Positions 45,288 to 54,067 of a DNA stretch of 59,744 nt are shown one piece after another (the stretch's first letter is position 1; every line of letters starts with the position of its first letter). Source of the DNA: Ferrithrix thermotolerans DSM 19514 (GTDB lineage: Bacteria > Actinomycetota > Acidimicrobiia > Acidimicrobiales > CAIXPF01); the NCBI GenBank assembly GCA_945906305.1, contig CAMDQT010000021.1, positions 1-59,744 on the forward strand. Reading direction: 5' to 3'. The translations under genes and the position numbers were made by a program. The notes beneath the pieces are model-generated. The model saw only the letters and a program-made list of their open reading frames with translations. It ran no database searches and was not told the origin of the DNA.

Positions 45288-46889
45288 ATGAGCGATAACA
45301 ACGATTCTGAACTACCGAAGGCTGCTACTGGACCCAGTCGATCCGAACAGTTTCGGATCGTGGGTGCGGAGGAAGCGGGCACGTTAGTTGGACTGCCCGA
45401 GGATGATTCTGGCGCGTCCAAGGGCCCGGCAGGGATAGTCCGGCCTGTCCGGAGGCCAGTCTTTGATTCAATCCCCGACGCTGGGGCCGAGGTCGATGAC
45501 TGGTCAGGGGCGCTCGGCTCGCATCCGAGCGACGCCGAAGCGGCGGAGGTGGGCGCGGCGCTGTCGTCGCCCGAGGATGTGACGGAACTCGGTCGGCTCC
45601 AGTCGGGCCTGGGGTCTCGTCCGGGGTTGCTCGGCTCGGTTCCCGATTCCGACGCGTTGTCAGCGCAGGCCCGAGAACTTGAGCTACCACACTGGACGGC
45701 GCCACCTCCGGGTCAGGTGCCGCCGGTCCTTCTCGACGACCGTCGTAAGGATGAATCGTGGTCGACCTATGCGGCGGCACCGCGGTGGCGGGACGACGGC
45801 GCGAGCGGTTGGGACGAGGAGGATGGATCGGCGATTTCGGACCTCGCAGATGATCAACCACTGGGGGCGTTGGCCGAGCGGGAGCGGCCAGCGATGGACG
45901 AGTTCTTCGCCTTCGACGAACTCGATGAGAGTGAGCCGGTTGCGCGGCCGTCCCGACCCCGAGCCGGGCGCCGTGGCGTCGATCGTGATGGGGCTTTGAC
46001 GGGTGAACACGGCGCAGTGCCCGAGTCTGACCGAGCCGCGCGGGTCACCGGTCCGGGCGCGAATGGGGCCCGGAACATCCCCGCCGCCATCGGCCTCGGT
46101 ATCGGCCTAGCGGCGCTGGCGATAGCGCTGTTTCGGGTGGGCCCGGGCGCGACGATGGTGTTCGTCCTCGTGTTGCTGGGCATCGGTGCGGTTGAATTTT
46201 TCGACGCGACACGTCGCGGTGGCTATCGCCCGGCAACACTTTTGGGCCTCACCGCGATCGTTAGCCTGCCCGCCGCGGTGTACTGGCGCGGCGATGCGGC
46301 CTATCCAATTGTTGGTGGGTTGGTGATCGTCGCCGGCTTGTTGTGGTTCCTCTTCGGCGTCGATCAGGAACAGGTCACTGCAGACCTCGGTGTGACGTTG
46401 TTGGGTACCGCCTACCTCGGCGGCCTCGGGTCCGTTGCGGCGCTGATCTTGCGCGCTCCAGGCGTTGATGCCCCGCGCGTCCTGCTCGGGGTGATTGTGC
46501 CGGTGGTGGCGCACGACGTGTTCGCCTACACCGTGGGTCGTAACGCGGGGCGCACCCCGCTCATGGCCCATGTCAGCGCGAACAAGACCGTGGAGGGGCT
46601 CATCGGCGGGGTGATCGGAGCGGTGGTCACCTCCCTGGTGTTCAACCAAATCTTGGGGTCCAATCCTTGGCACGGTTTCGGGCCGGCGTTCGCGTTGGGC
46701 CTGATCGTCGGCTTCATGGCCCCGCTCGGTGATCTCGTCGAGTCACTGCTGAAACGGGACCTCGGCGTCAAGGACATGGGCACGATTCTGCCCGGGCATG
46801 GCGGGGTGCTCGACCGGTTCGACTCGTTGCTGTTCGTGCTGCCGGCGGCGTACTACTTGGCGTTGCTGCTCGATGTGATCCCGCAGTGA
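45288..46889 (+). CDS. cdsA: Phosphatidate cytidylyltransferase with long acidic N-terminal extension
   Basis: 533 residues, about twice the usual length. The C-terminal 280 residues form the multi-helix CdsA membrane domain, ending with the signature DLVESLLKRDLGVKDMGTILPGHGGVLDRFDS, here partly quoted as KRDLGVKDMGTILPGHGGVL; it makes CDP-diacylglycerol. Residues 1-250 are acidic, low in hydrophobic residues and probably disordered. The ATG has an excellent ACAGGAGGG ribosome-binding site, so the extension is real coding sequence. Actinobacterial CdsA proteins often have some N-terminal extension, but this one is long. Confidence 0.93.
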   Translation: MSDNNDSELPKAATGPSRSEQFRIVGAEEAGTLVGLPEDDSGASKGPAGIVRPVRRPVFDSIPDAGAEVDDWSGALGSHPSDAEAAEVGAALSSPEDVTELGRLQSGLGSRPGLLGSVPDSDALSAQARELELPHWTAPPPGQVPPVLLDDRRKDESWSTYAAAPRWRDDGASGWDEEDGSAISDLADDQPLGALAERERPAMDEFFAFDELDESEPVARPSRPRAGRRGVDRDGALTGEHGAVPESDRAARVTGPGANGARNIPAAIGLGIGLAALAIALFRVGPGATMVFVLVLLGIGAVEFFDATRRGGYRPATLLGLTAIVSLPAAVYWRGDAAYPIVGGLVIVAGLLWFLFGVDQEQVTADLGVTLLGTAYLGGLGSVAALILRAPGVDAPRVLLGVIVPVVAHDVFAYTVGRNAGRTPLMAHVSANKTVEGLIGGVIGAVVTSLVFNQILGSNPWHGFGPAFALGLIVGFMAPLGDLVESLLKRDLGVKDMGTILPGHGGVLDRFDSLLFVLPAAYYLALLLDVIPQ

Positions 46890-46911
46890 ACGCGCCAACG
46901 GTGGCGCCACG

Positions 46912-48063
46912 GTGAGGACGCTTGCCGTTCTCGGTGCGACCGGCTCGGTCGGCACGCAGGCGCTCGACGTCGTTCGGGCTTCACCCGGTCGGTTTGATGT
47001 TCGCTGTATTGGGGCCCATTCCTCGGGCGACGCTTTGGTTGCTCAGGCGGAGGAGTTTCGGCCGGAGGTCGCCGTGCTCGTCGATGAACGCGCCGCGGCC
47101 AACGTGGCTGCCCGGATGCCACGCGGTACCGAGCTGTGGGTGGGCGCCGACGCGCTTGCTGAGGCCGCCCGTCGCTGTGATGTCGTGCTCAACGCCGTGG
47201 TTGGATTTGCTGGCCTCGGGGTGACGATGGCCGCGCTGAGCGCCGGTCGACGGCTGGCGCTGGCCAACAAGGAATCTCTGGTCGCGGGTGGTCCGGTGGT
47301 GCGCTCGGTGCTTGGCACTCCGGGCGCGGAGATGGTGCCGGTCGACAGCGAGCATTCGGCGCTGCATCAATGCTTACGTTCGGGCCTCGGTATGCGCGAG
47401 GTATCTCGGTTGTTGCTCACGGCCAGCGGCGGCCCGTTCCGAACGGTGTCTTCCGAGGCCCTTGCCGCGGTCACTATCGATGATGCGTTGGCCCACCCGA
47501 CCTGGCAGATGGGTCCGAAAATTACCGTCGACAGTTCAACGCTGATGAACAAAGGTCTTGAGGTCATTGAGGCCAAGGAGTTGTTCGACATCGAGGTGGA
47601 TCGGATTGAAGTTGTGGTTCACCCCCAATCGATCGTGCACTCGATGGTGGAGTTCACCGACGGATCCACCGTGGCGCAGCTGTCCCTGCCCGACATGCGG
47701 CTGCCTGTCGCCTATGCGTTGGCCTATCCCGAGCGATTCGACCGTCCCTTTGGACGCATCGATTGGTCGATGATGGGATCACTCACCTTCGAGCCTCCCG
47801 ATCGGGGGCGCTTTGCCTGCCTCGACCTCGCCTATGCCGCCAGTCGAACCGGTGGCACCGCTCCGGCCTGGCTGAACGGGGCTAATGAGGCGGTCGTGGC
47901 GGCGTTTCTGGAGGGCAAGATCCCTTGGATCGCCATCGCCAGGGTCCTTCAGGAAGTCATGGACCACCATGATGGTGGGAAGGCAACGACGATTGAGGAC
48001 GTTGTCCAAGCCGACGCCACGGCTCGCCGGATGGCAGTGCAGGTGTTGGGCCGGTGGTCTTGA
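46912..48063 (+). CDS. dxr: 1-deoxy-D-xylulose 5-phosphate reductoisomerase
   Basis: 383 residues. First committed step of the MEP isoprenoid pathway: DXP to MEP with NADPH. The NADPH motif GATGSVGTQALDV is at the N-terminus, with ANKESLVAGG, VPVDSEHSALHQCL (metal-binding Asp and Glu), LTASGGPFR and the NGANEAVVAAFL motif. The GTG start lies 22 bases after cdsA. With ispG downstream, it shows that the organism uses the MEP pathway. Confidence 0.97.
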   Translation: MRTLAVLGATGSVGTQALDVVRASPGRFDVRCIGAHSSGDALVAQAEEFRPEVAVLVDERAAANVAARMPRGTELWVGADALAEAARRCDVVLNAVVGFAGLGVTMAALSAGRRLALANKESLVAGGPVVRSVLGTPGAEMVPVDSEHSALHQCLRSGLGMREVSRLLLTASGGPFRTVSSEALAAVTIDDALAHPTWQMGPKITVDSSTLMNKGLEVIEAKELFDIEVDRIEVVVHPQSIVHSMVEFTDGSTVAQLSLPDMRLPVAYALAYPERFDRPFGRIDWSMMGSLTFEPPDRGRFACLDLAYAASRTGGTAPAWLNGANEAVVAAFLEGKIPWIAIARVLQEVMDHHDGGKATTIEDVVQADATARRMAVQVLGRWS

Positions 48064-48124
48064 CGGCCACCGGTCTCAAGCCATGAAGCCGTCATCGACG
48101 TCCAGAACAGATGAAGGAGGACCC

Positions 48125-49420
48125 ATGTCGATCGGCGAAGCCCCGCCTGCGCCGAGCGAGCAGGCACATGCCGACCTGGGTCAGCAGGATGATTCTCCCA
48201 CCAGCCTCGTCCGACTAGCGCTTTTGGTGGGCGTCGTGCTGCTCATTGGGGTTCGGGGCGGCTTGTCGTGGCTGTTCATCGTGGGGGCGATTGTGGTCAT
48301 GATCTTCCTGCACGAGCTCGGGCACTTTCTGACCGCGAAATGGGCGGGGATGAAGGTGACGCAGTTTTTCTTGGGGTTCGGGCCCCGGGTGTGGAGCTTT
48401 CGGCGGGGGGATACCGAGTACGGCATCAAGGCCATCCCGGCGGGCGCGTATGTGAAGGTCATCGGGATGTACAACCTCGACGAAGTAGATCCGGCGGATG
48501 AGCCACGGACCTACCGCCAGAAGAAGTACCACCAGAGGGTGCTGATGGCGGCCGCTGGCTCGACCATGCACTTTGTGCTGGCCCTGATGTTGATCTATGT
48601 GGTGCTGGTGGGCCTCGGACGTCAACAACCGGACAACTGGACCGTGGCGGCGGTGGGTCCGGGCAGCGCGGCTGAATCGGCCGGATTGCGCTCGGGTGAT
48701 CGACTGACCGCGATCGACGGTTTGAGCGTGCTGAGCTGGACCGAAATGCGAGACGTGATCGCCCCGCGGCAGGGCCGGACCGTGCTCGTGCTCTTCGAAC
48801 GCGACGGCCAGGTCAACTCGGTCATCGCCACGATCGGGGCGAACCCCATCCGACCGGGGGAAGGCCAACTCGGGGTCGGTCCGCTCTTTCCCTACGTCCG
48901 GGTCGGCCCGCTCGCCGCGATAGGTCAGACCCTGGGCGAGGTTGTTGAGGTCACGACGGCGTCGGTCAGCGGCATGACCCACATGTTCACCCCGTCGGGG
49001 CTGGAAAGTTTCGCCCAGCAGGTCGCGGCGGGCCGTCCCGAACCATCGGCGGACCAGACCGACCCGACGAGATCGAGCGCCGCGACGGGCAGCGACACCC
49101 GCTTTCTTTCGATCTATGGCGCAGCCCGCCTCGGGGTCGATCTGACCCACGAAGGCTTGGCTCCCGCCTTGGGGTTCCTGGCCATGTTGAACATCTTCGT
49201 CGGGGTGTTCAACCTGACACCGTTGCTGCCCTTCGACGGCGGACACATCGCCATCGCCAGCTATGAGAGGGTTCGCGAGCTACTGCGCCGTGACGGTCGT
49301 CGGCACTTCGCCGACGTGGCGCGGCTGCTGCCGCTCACCTACGCCGTGGTGGCCGTGCTGGTCATGATCGGCGCGTCGTCTCTCTACCTCGATTTTGTCA
49401 ATCCGGTACACCTTCCCTAA
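48125..49420 (+). CDS. rseP: RIP metalloprotease RseP/site-2 protease
   Basis: 431 residues. An intramembrane zinc protease that cleaves regulatory membrane proteins. The zinc motif HELGH lies in TM2 (about residue 61), a PDZ domain spans about 175-245, and the second active-site motif NLTPLLPFDGGH lies in a C-terminal helix. A polar insert of about 40 residues (GRPEPSADQTDPTRSS) separates PDZ and TM3. GAAGGAGG lies just before the ATG at 48125; an in-frame ATG 14 codons earlier is less likely. The order dxr-rseP-ispG is typical of Actinobacteria. Confidence 0.95.
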   Translation: MSIGEAPPAPSEQAHADLGQQDDSPTSLVRLALLVGVVLLIGVRGGLSWLFIVGAIVVMIFLHELGHFLTAKWAGMKVTQFFLGFGPRVWSFRRGDTEYGIKAIPAGAYVKVIGMYNLDEVDPADEPRTYRQKKYHQRVLMAAAGSTMHFVLALMLIYVVLVGLGRQQPDNWTVAAVGPGSAAESAGLRSGDRLTAIDGLSVLSWTEMRDVIAPRQGRTVLVLFERDGQVNSVIATIGANPIRPGEGQLGVGPLFPYVRVGPLAAIGQTLGEVVEVTTASVSGMTHMFTPSGLESFAQQVAAGRPEPSADQTDPTRSSAATGSDTRFLSIYGAARLGVDLTHEGLAPALGFLAMLNIFVGVFNLTPLLPFDGGHIAIASYERVRELLRRDGRRHFADVARLLPLTYAVVAVLVMIGASSLYLDFVNPVHLP

Positions 49421-49429
49421 GGGGCGCCA

Positions 49430-50659
49430 GTGCAGTTCGAGACCAGCTTTGCCCGTCGCCGTACCCGCTCCATTCAGGTCGGAACAGTCCCCGTCGGAGG
49501 TGACGCGCCAATCAGCGTGCAGTCGATGACTACCACGAAGACCGCCGACGTCGAGGGCACGCTGGCCCAGATCTATGCGCTGGCCGGCGCAGGCTGTGAC
49601 ATCGTGCGCTGTACCTGCAACGAGGCGGAGGCCGCAGAGGGCCTGGCCCGAATCGTGCCCCGTTCGCCGTTGCCGATCATCGCCGACATCCACAACAACC
49701 ATCGCATGGCCCTCGCTGCCCTCGAGGCCGGGGTGCATGGCCTGCGCCTCAATCCGGGCAATATCCGCCGCCCTGAACACATCAAGGCCGTTGCTTCCGC
49801 CTGTCGAGACCGCGGGGTCTCCATCCGGATTGGGGTGAACGGTGGGTCGCTGGACGAATCGTTGTACCGAAAGTACGGCGGGCGGGTCACGCCTGAGGCC
49901 ATGGTCGAGTCGGCGATGATGGAGTTGGCGTACTTCGCCGATGTCGATTTCGACCTGGTCAAGATCTCGGTGAAGGCATCCAATGTGCCACTGACGATCG
50001 AGGCCTACCGCCAGTTGGCCGAGGCGACGGACTTCCCCTTACATCTCGGGGTGACCGAAGCGGGTCCTCCACCGGCGGGCCTGGTCAAGGCGACCGCGGG
50101 TATTGCCACCCTGCTGGCGGAAGGTATTGGCGACACCATTCGATACTCGTTGACGGCGGATCCTGTCGAGGAGGCGCGGGCAGGTCGCCAGCTGCTTGAG
50201 GCCATGGGGCTGAGGGAACGAAAGAACGTCGATCTCATCGCCTGTCCGTCGTGTGGCAGGGCCGAGGTCGATGTCATCGACGTGGCCACCCGGGCCATGG
50301 AGGCGTTCGGCGATCGCCAGATCCCCCTGCAGGTCGCGGTCATGGGATGTGTGGTGAACGGGCCGGGCGAAGCCCGCGACGCCGACATCGGTATTGCGGC
50401 AGGAAACAAGCGGGGCCATCTCTTCGTGAAGGGTCGAAACGTCGCGGTAGTACCCGAGGCGGACATGGTCGAAGCCTTGGTCGAATGGGCGGAGTACATC
50501 CAGGCGCACGGTGTCGAGGCGGCGTTGAGCCGCGCCGACATCGCCGTGGCGGAACGCGAGGCCCGCAAAGACCGCCAGCGGTTGCTCGAGGACCAGGGCG
50601 AGGACGTCAACGACAGCGAGACCCGTGTCGAGCTCATTCGCTCGACCATGACCCGCTGA
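49430..50659 (+). CDS. ispG: 4-hydroxy-3-methylbut-2-en-1-yl diphosphate synthase (flavodoxin)
   Basis: 409 residues. Penultimate step of the MEP pathway, using a 4Fe-4S cluster. N-terminal TIM barrel (PISVQSMTTTKTADVEGTLAQ, LRLNPGNI, RIGVNGGSLD) and C-terminal cluster domain with CPSCGR and a third Cys in GCVVNGPGEA are complete. The C-terminal 40 residues are charged and helical, beyond the usual end. The GTG start has AAGGGG upstream. Confidence 0.97.
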   Translation: MQFETSFARRRTRSIQVGTVPVGGDAPISVQSMTTTKTADVEGTLAQIYALAGAGCDIVRCTCNEAEAAEGLARIVPRSPLPIIADIHNNHRMALAALEAGVHGLRLNPGNIRRPEHIKAVASACRDRGVSIRIGVNGGSLDESLYRKYGGRVTPEAMVESAMMELAYFADVDFDLVKISVKASNVPLTIEAYRQLAEATDFPLHLGVTEAGPPPAGLVKATAGIATLLAEGIGDTIRYSLTADPVEEARAGRQLLEAMGLRERKNVDLIACPSCGRAEVDVIDVATRAMEAFGDRQIPLQVAVMGCVVNGPGEARDADIGIAAGNKRGHLFVKGRNVAVVPEADMVEALVEWAEYIQAHGVEAALSRADIAVAEREARKDRQRLLEDQGEDVNDSETRVELIRSTMTR

Positions 50660-50681
50660 CACTCCCTCAGCGCCGCCGCCG

Positions 50682-50687
50682 TAGGAT
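50682..50687 (+). promoter_or_regulatory. -10 element upstream of proS
   Basis: TAGGAT, then 10 bases, then the ATG at 50698; a GGAG between the two could also serve as a short ribosome-binding site. Confidence 0.35.
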
Positions 50688-50697
50688 CGGAGCCTCT

Positions 50698-52107
50698 ATG
50701 GCCAAGGCTCCCATTCTCACCCCGCAAGCAGAGGATTTTCCGCGTTGGTACCAGGACGTCCTGGCTAAGGCGGAACTCGCTGACAACGGCCCGGTACGCG
50801 GCACGATGGTCATTCGGCCCTACGGCTACGGCCTTTGGGAGCGCATGCAGGCCGAGATGGATGCTCGTATCAAGGCCTGCGGTGCGGAGAACGTCTACAT
50901 GCCGCTCTTCATCCCCGAGAGCTACTTGCGCCGCGAGGCAGAGCATGTCGAAGGCTTCAGCCCCGAACTCGCGGTGGTGACCCACGCCGGCGGGAAGGAA
51001 CTTGAGGAGCCGGTCGTGGTGCGCCCCACGTCAGAGACCATCTTCGGCGAGTTCATGGCCAAATGGATCCAGTCCTACCGTGACCTGCCGCTGCTGCTCA
51101 ATCAGTGGGCCAACGTGGTGCGTTGGGAGCTGCGGCCGAGGGTCTTTCTGCGGACCACCGAGTTTCTTTGGCAGGAGGGACACACGGCGCATGCCACCCG
51201 GCAAGACGGCGCCGCCTATGCCACCCGAATTCTGCTGGAGGCCTACGAAGATTTCATGGTGAATGTGCTGGCGATGCCGATCCTCGTCGGCGTGAAGACC
51301 CGGCGTGAACGTTTCGCCGGTGCGATCAACACCATGGCGTGCGAGGCCATGATGGGCGACGGTAAGGCTCTGCAGATGGGCACGAGTCACGAACTCGGCC
51401 AGAACTTTGCCAAGGCCTTCGACATCGACTTTCTCGATTCTGGCGGTCAGCGCCAACTCTGCTGGACCACCTCGTGGGGGACCTCGACGCGCATGTTGGG
51501 TGGTCTGATCATGTGTCACGGTGACGACAACGGGATGCAGGTTCCCCCTCGATTGGCCCACGTCCAAGTCGTCGTCGTGCTGGTTCGTGACGAGGATGGC
51601 GCCGGTGACGCCGCCCGCTCCGTTGTTGACCGCTTGCTCGCCGCCGGCGTGCGGGCTCGGCTCGATGCCAATACCGCCACCAGCTTTGGGCGTCGAGCCA
51701 CAGACTGGGAGCTCAAGGGAGTTCCGGTTCGGGTCGAGGTGGGGCCTCGTGACCTCAAAGAAGACAAGGTCACCGTCGTGCGACGCGACGACGGTTCCAA
51801 GCTCACGGTAGGGCTCTCCACGGTGACCGAGGTGGTGAGCGTGGCCCTCGAAACCGTCCAAACGAGCTTGCTCGCCGCGGCGAGCAAGCGACGAGAGGCC
51901 CGTACGGTGGCCGTGGACACTATTGAGGAGGCCATCGAGGTGGCCCAGTCGGGATTTGGCCGGATTCGTTGGTCGGTACTGGGGGAGTCAGGCGAGGAGC
52001 TACTCGCCACCAAGGCCATCACCGTGCGCTGTTTGCAAAATCCTGATGGGACGGTGCCGACGGAGATCGATGACGAGGTCGTGGCCGTGGTGGCACGGGC
52101 CTACTAG
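50698..52107 (+). CDS. proS: Prolyl-tRNA synthetase, archaeal/eukaryotic type
   Basis: 469 residues. Class II motifs are GTMVIRPYGYGLWERMQ, VVRPTSETIFGEFMAKW, RWELRPRVFLRTTEFLWQEGHTAH (partly quoted) and, as motif 3, GGLIMCHGDDNGMQVPP. The enzyme lacks the bacterial editing insertion between motifs 2 and 3 and has a C-terminal extension ending in Tyr, both marks of the short archaeal/eukaryotic type also found in Thermus and some Actinobacteria. The four zinc cysteines of that extension are mostly absent. No second proS is in the window. Confidence 0.95.
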   Translation: MAKAPILTPQAEDFPRWYQDVLAKAELADNGPVRGTMVIRPYGYGLWERMQAEMDARIKACGAENVYMPLFIPESYLRREAEHVEGFSPELAVVTHAGGKELEEPVVVRPTSETIFGEFMAKWIQSYRDLPLLLNQWANVVRWELRPRVFLRTTEFLWQEGHTAHATRQDGAAYATRILLEAYEDFMVNVLAMPILVGVKTRRERFAGAINTMACEAMMGDGKALQMGTSHELGQNFAKAFDIDFLDSGGQRQLCWTTSWGTSTRMLGGLIMCHGDDNGMQVPPRLAHVQVVVVLVRDEDGAGDAARSVVDRLLAAGVRARLDANTATSFGRRATDWELKGVPVRVEVGPRDLKEDKVTVVRRDDGSKLTVGLSTVTEVVSVALETVQTSLLAAASKRREARTVAVDTIEEAIEVAQSGFGRIRWSVLGESGEELLATKAITVRCLQNPDGTVPTEIDDEVVAVVARAY

Positions 52108-52144
52108 GCACGGGAGCACGTACCAGGCGTGCCGCTCGGTGCTC
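52107..52144 (+). other. Two interleaved inverted repeats downstream of proS
   Basis: GGCACG (52107-52112) pairs with CGTGCC (52128-52133), and GAGCAC (52114-52119) pairs with GTGCTC (52139-52144). The two helices interleave, so they are either alternatives or an H-type pseudoknot. The site could be the proS terminator or part of a switch ahead of the rimP-nusA operon. Confidence 0.3.
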
Positions 52145-52177
52145 ACCTTAGGAGACAGGCCCATCGCCCCGGGCCGC

Positions 52178-52211
52178 TATCATTGACAGATCAACGTTCG
52201 AGCCAGGTAGC
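52178..52211 (+). promoter_or_regulatory. Candidate promoter(s) of the rimP-nusA-infB operon
   Basis: TATCAT (52178-52183) is a good -10 with a poor -35. It overlaps a perfect -35, TTGACA (52183-52188), for which the only -10 at 17-19 bases is a weak TAGCCG. Both would place the start 25-55 bases before rimP. Confidence 0.4.
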
Positions 52212-52238
52212 CGAACCGACCTGTCCGGAGGAGATGTG

Positions 52239-52802
52239 ATGACGATTGTGCAGGCCGTGTCACAGGTCGTCACCCCGGTCATCGAGTCGTTGGGAATTGA
52301 GCTGGTAGACGTCGAGCACCGCGGGGTGATCGTGCGGATTGTCGTGGACGAACCGGGAGGCATCAGTCTCGACCGGCTGTCCGAGGTGACCCGCAAGCTG
52401 TCCCAGGCGCTCGACGAGGCCGATCCCGTCTCAACCCGTTACACCCTTGAGGTTTCCAGCCCCGGAGTGGAGCGACCGTTGCGCACGCCGCGGCATTTCG
52501 TCACAGTGCTGGGTCAGAAGATCACCTTCCGCTGGACCCGAGAGCCTAAGACCGAGCGCCTCACCGGCATCCTGCTCGCCGCGGACGAGGCGGGCATCAC
52601 GGTGCAAACCCAGTCCGCAATGCCTACCGACGAACCTGAAATGGTGCAGATCGGCTACCGAGCTATCGACAAGGCACGTACCGTATTCGAATGGGGACCC
52701 GCCCCCAAGCCAGGCAAGGGATCCAAGCCGGGTGCGGCGAAGGCCTCGAAAGCCAAGGCCGCTGCGGTGAACAATGACATGAGTATGGCCGGAGACCGAT
52801 GA
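52239..52802 (+). CDS. rimP: Ribosome maturation factor RimP
   Basis: 187 residues. RimP is needed for 30S assembly. The N-terminal domain (VIESLGIELVDVEHRGVIVRIVVDEP) and SRYTLEVSSPGVERPLRTPRHF-like middle (TLEVSSPGVERPL) are diagnostic. A Lys/Ala/Pro-rich tail of about 35 residues follows. GGAGGAG lies six bases before the ATG at 52239; a GTG one codon earlier is possible. It heads the rimP-nusA-ylxR-infB operon. Confidence 0.95.
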   Translation: MTIVQAVSQVVTPVIESLGIELVDVEHRGVIVRIVVDEPGGISLDRLSEVTRKLSQALDEADPVSTRYTLEVSSPGVERPLRTPRHFVTVLGQKITFRWTREPKTERLTGILLAADEAGITVQTQSAMPTDEPEMVQIGYRAIDKARTVFEWGPAPKPGKGSKPGAAKASKAKAAAVNNDMSMAGDR

Positions 52803-52873
52803 TGGCTGAGCAACAAATCTTTGTCCGGTCTGCCGATCGCCCCGCATCGCGCCGAAATGGAGTGCAGGCATGA
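52802..52873 (+). CDS. 23-codon coupling ORF between rimP and nusA
   Basis: An ATG overlaps the rimP stop (TGATG) and is preceded by GGAG at seven bases. The frame reads MAEQQIFVRSADRPASRRNG and a few more residues, and its TGA overlaps the nusA ATG (ATGA). It thus exactly bridges the 67-base gap and would couple translation of rimP and nusA. It may encode a functional micropeptide or serve only for coupling. No homologue is known to me. Confidence 0.4.
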   Translation: MAEQQIFVRSADRPASRRNGVQA

Positions 52874-54051
52874 GCAACCCCGACATGATGGAGGCGCTGC
52901 ATGCGCTCGCCGCAGACAAGGGCATCTCGGTCGACACCTTGTTCCGCGCCCTGGCCGACGCGTTGGAGTCGGCGTACAAGCGGATGCCAAAAGCATACGA
53001 GTACTCCTGGGTCACCATCGACCCGGACACCTTTGAGATCCGCGTCCACGCCCAGGAACTCGATGAGGACGGCGAGCCGATGGGTGGCGAACTCGATGTG
53101 ACGCCATCGGACTTCGGGCGCATTGCCGCGCAGACGGCCAAGCAGGTCATGATGCAGCGCATTCGCGAAGCAGAACGTGAGCTGAAGTACGAGGAGTACG
53201 CCGGCCGTGAAGGTGACATCGTCACCGGAATCATCCAGCAGAGCGACAGTCGCTACACGTTGCTCGACCTTGGTCGGGTGGAGGCATTGCTTCCCCAAGC
53301 CGAGCAGGTTTCCTTTGAACGTCCCGATCCTGGCGCGCGCCTGAAGGCCTACATCGTCGAGGTGCGCAAGACGGCCAAAGGCCCTCAGATCGTCGTTTCC
53401 CGCACCCATCCCGGTCTCATTCTTGAGTTGTTCAAGCTTGAAGTGCCCGAGATCGCCGATGGCATCGTCGAGATCAAGGCCTGCGCACGTGAGCCAGGTC
53501 ACCGCACCAAGATCGCCGTGTGGTCCAACGAGGGCAACGTCGATCCCGTGGGGGCCTGTGTTGGCGCTCGCGGCGGGCGAGTGCGCCAGGTTGTCAACGA
53601 ACTCCGCGGCGAGAAAATCGACATTGTGCCTTTCAGCCACGAGCCCGCCGACTTCGTGACCAAGGCGCTGTCGCCGGCCAAGGTTAAGGAAGTGCGGATC
53701 CACCCTGACACCGGCACCGCCGAAGTGATCGTTCCCGATCATCAGCTCTCCTTGGCGATCGGTAAGGAGGGCCAGAACGCCCGACTTACCGCTCGGTTGA
53801 CCGGTTGGCGTATCGACATCAAGTCTGAGACCCAGATCCGCGAGGAACTCGAAGGCCTGCTCCCCGAAGGGGAGGAATGGGCTGAGGGCGAGTGGGTGGT
53901 CGATTCGACGACCGGGGAACAAGTGTGGCAGCCGGCCGAGGGTGGTCCGTCGATGTCCGCCCAGGAATGGTCAAGCGGACCAGAATCGGACAATCCGCCC
54001 AGCTCCGTTGGCGCGGACTCCGAGCCCGAAGCACCCGCTGTCCCAGCCTGA
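52870..54051 (+). CDS. nusA: Transcription termination/antitermination factor NusA
   Basis: 393 residues, the short actinobacterial form without the C-terminal acidic repeats of E. coli. N-terminal RNAP-binding domain (MMEALHALAADKGISVDTLF), S1 domain (GDIVTGIIQQSDSRYTLLDLG), KH1 (VGARGGRVRQVVNELRGEKIDI, quoted in part) and KH2 (LAIGKEGQNARLTARLTGWRIDI, in part). The C-terminal 60 residues are acidic and low in complexity. GGAG lies seven bases before the ATG. Confidence 0.97.
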   Translation: MSNPDMMEALHALAADKGISVDTLFRALADALESAYKRMPKAYEYSWVTIDPDTFEIRVHAQELDEDGEPMGGELDVTPSDFGRIAAQTAKQVMMQRIREAERELKYEEYAGREGDIVTGIIQQSDSRYTLLDLGRVEALLPQAEQVSFERPDPGARLKAYIVEVRKTAKGPQIVVSRTHPGLILELFKLEVPEIADGIVEIKACAREPGHRTKIAVWSNEGNVDPVGACVGARGGRVRQVVNELRGEKIDIVPFSHEPADFVTKALSPAKVKEVRIHPDTGTAEVIVPDHQLSLAIGKEGQNARLTARLTGWRIDIKSETQIREELEGLLPEGEEWAEGEWVVDSTTGEQVWQPAEGGPSMSAQEWSSGPESDNPPSSVGADSEPEAPAVPA

Positions 54052-54067
54052 GGGGGCCCGCCTGCCG

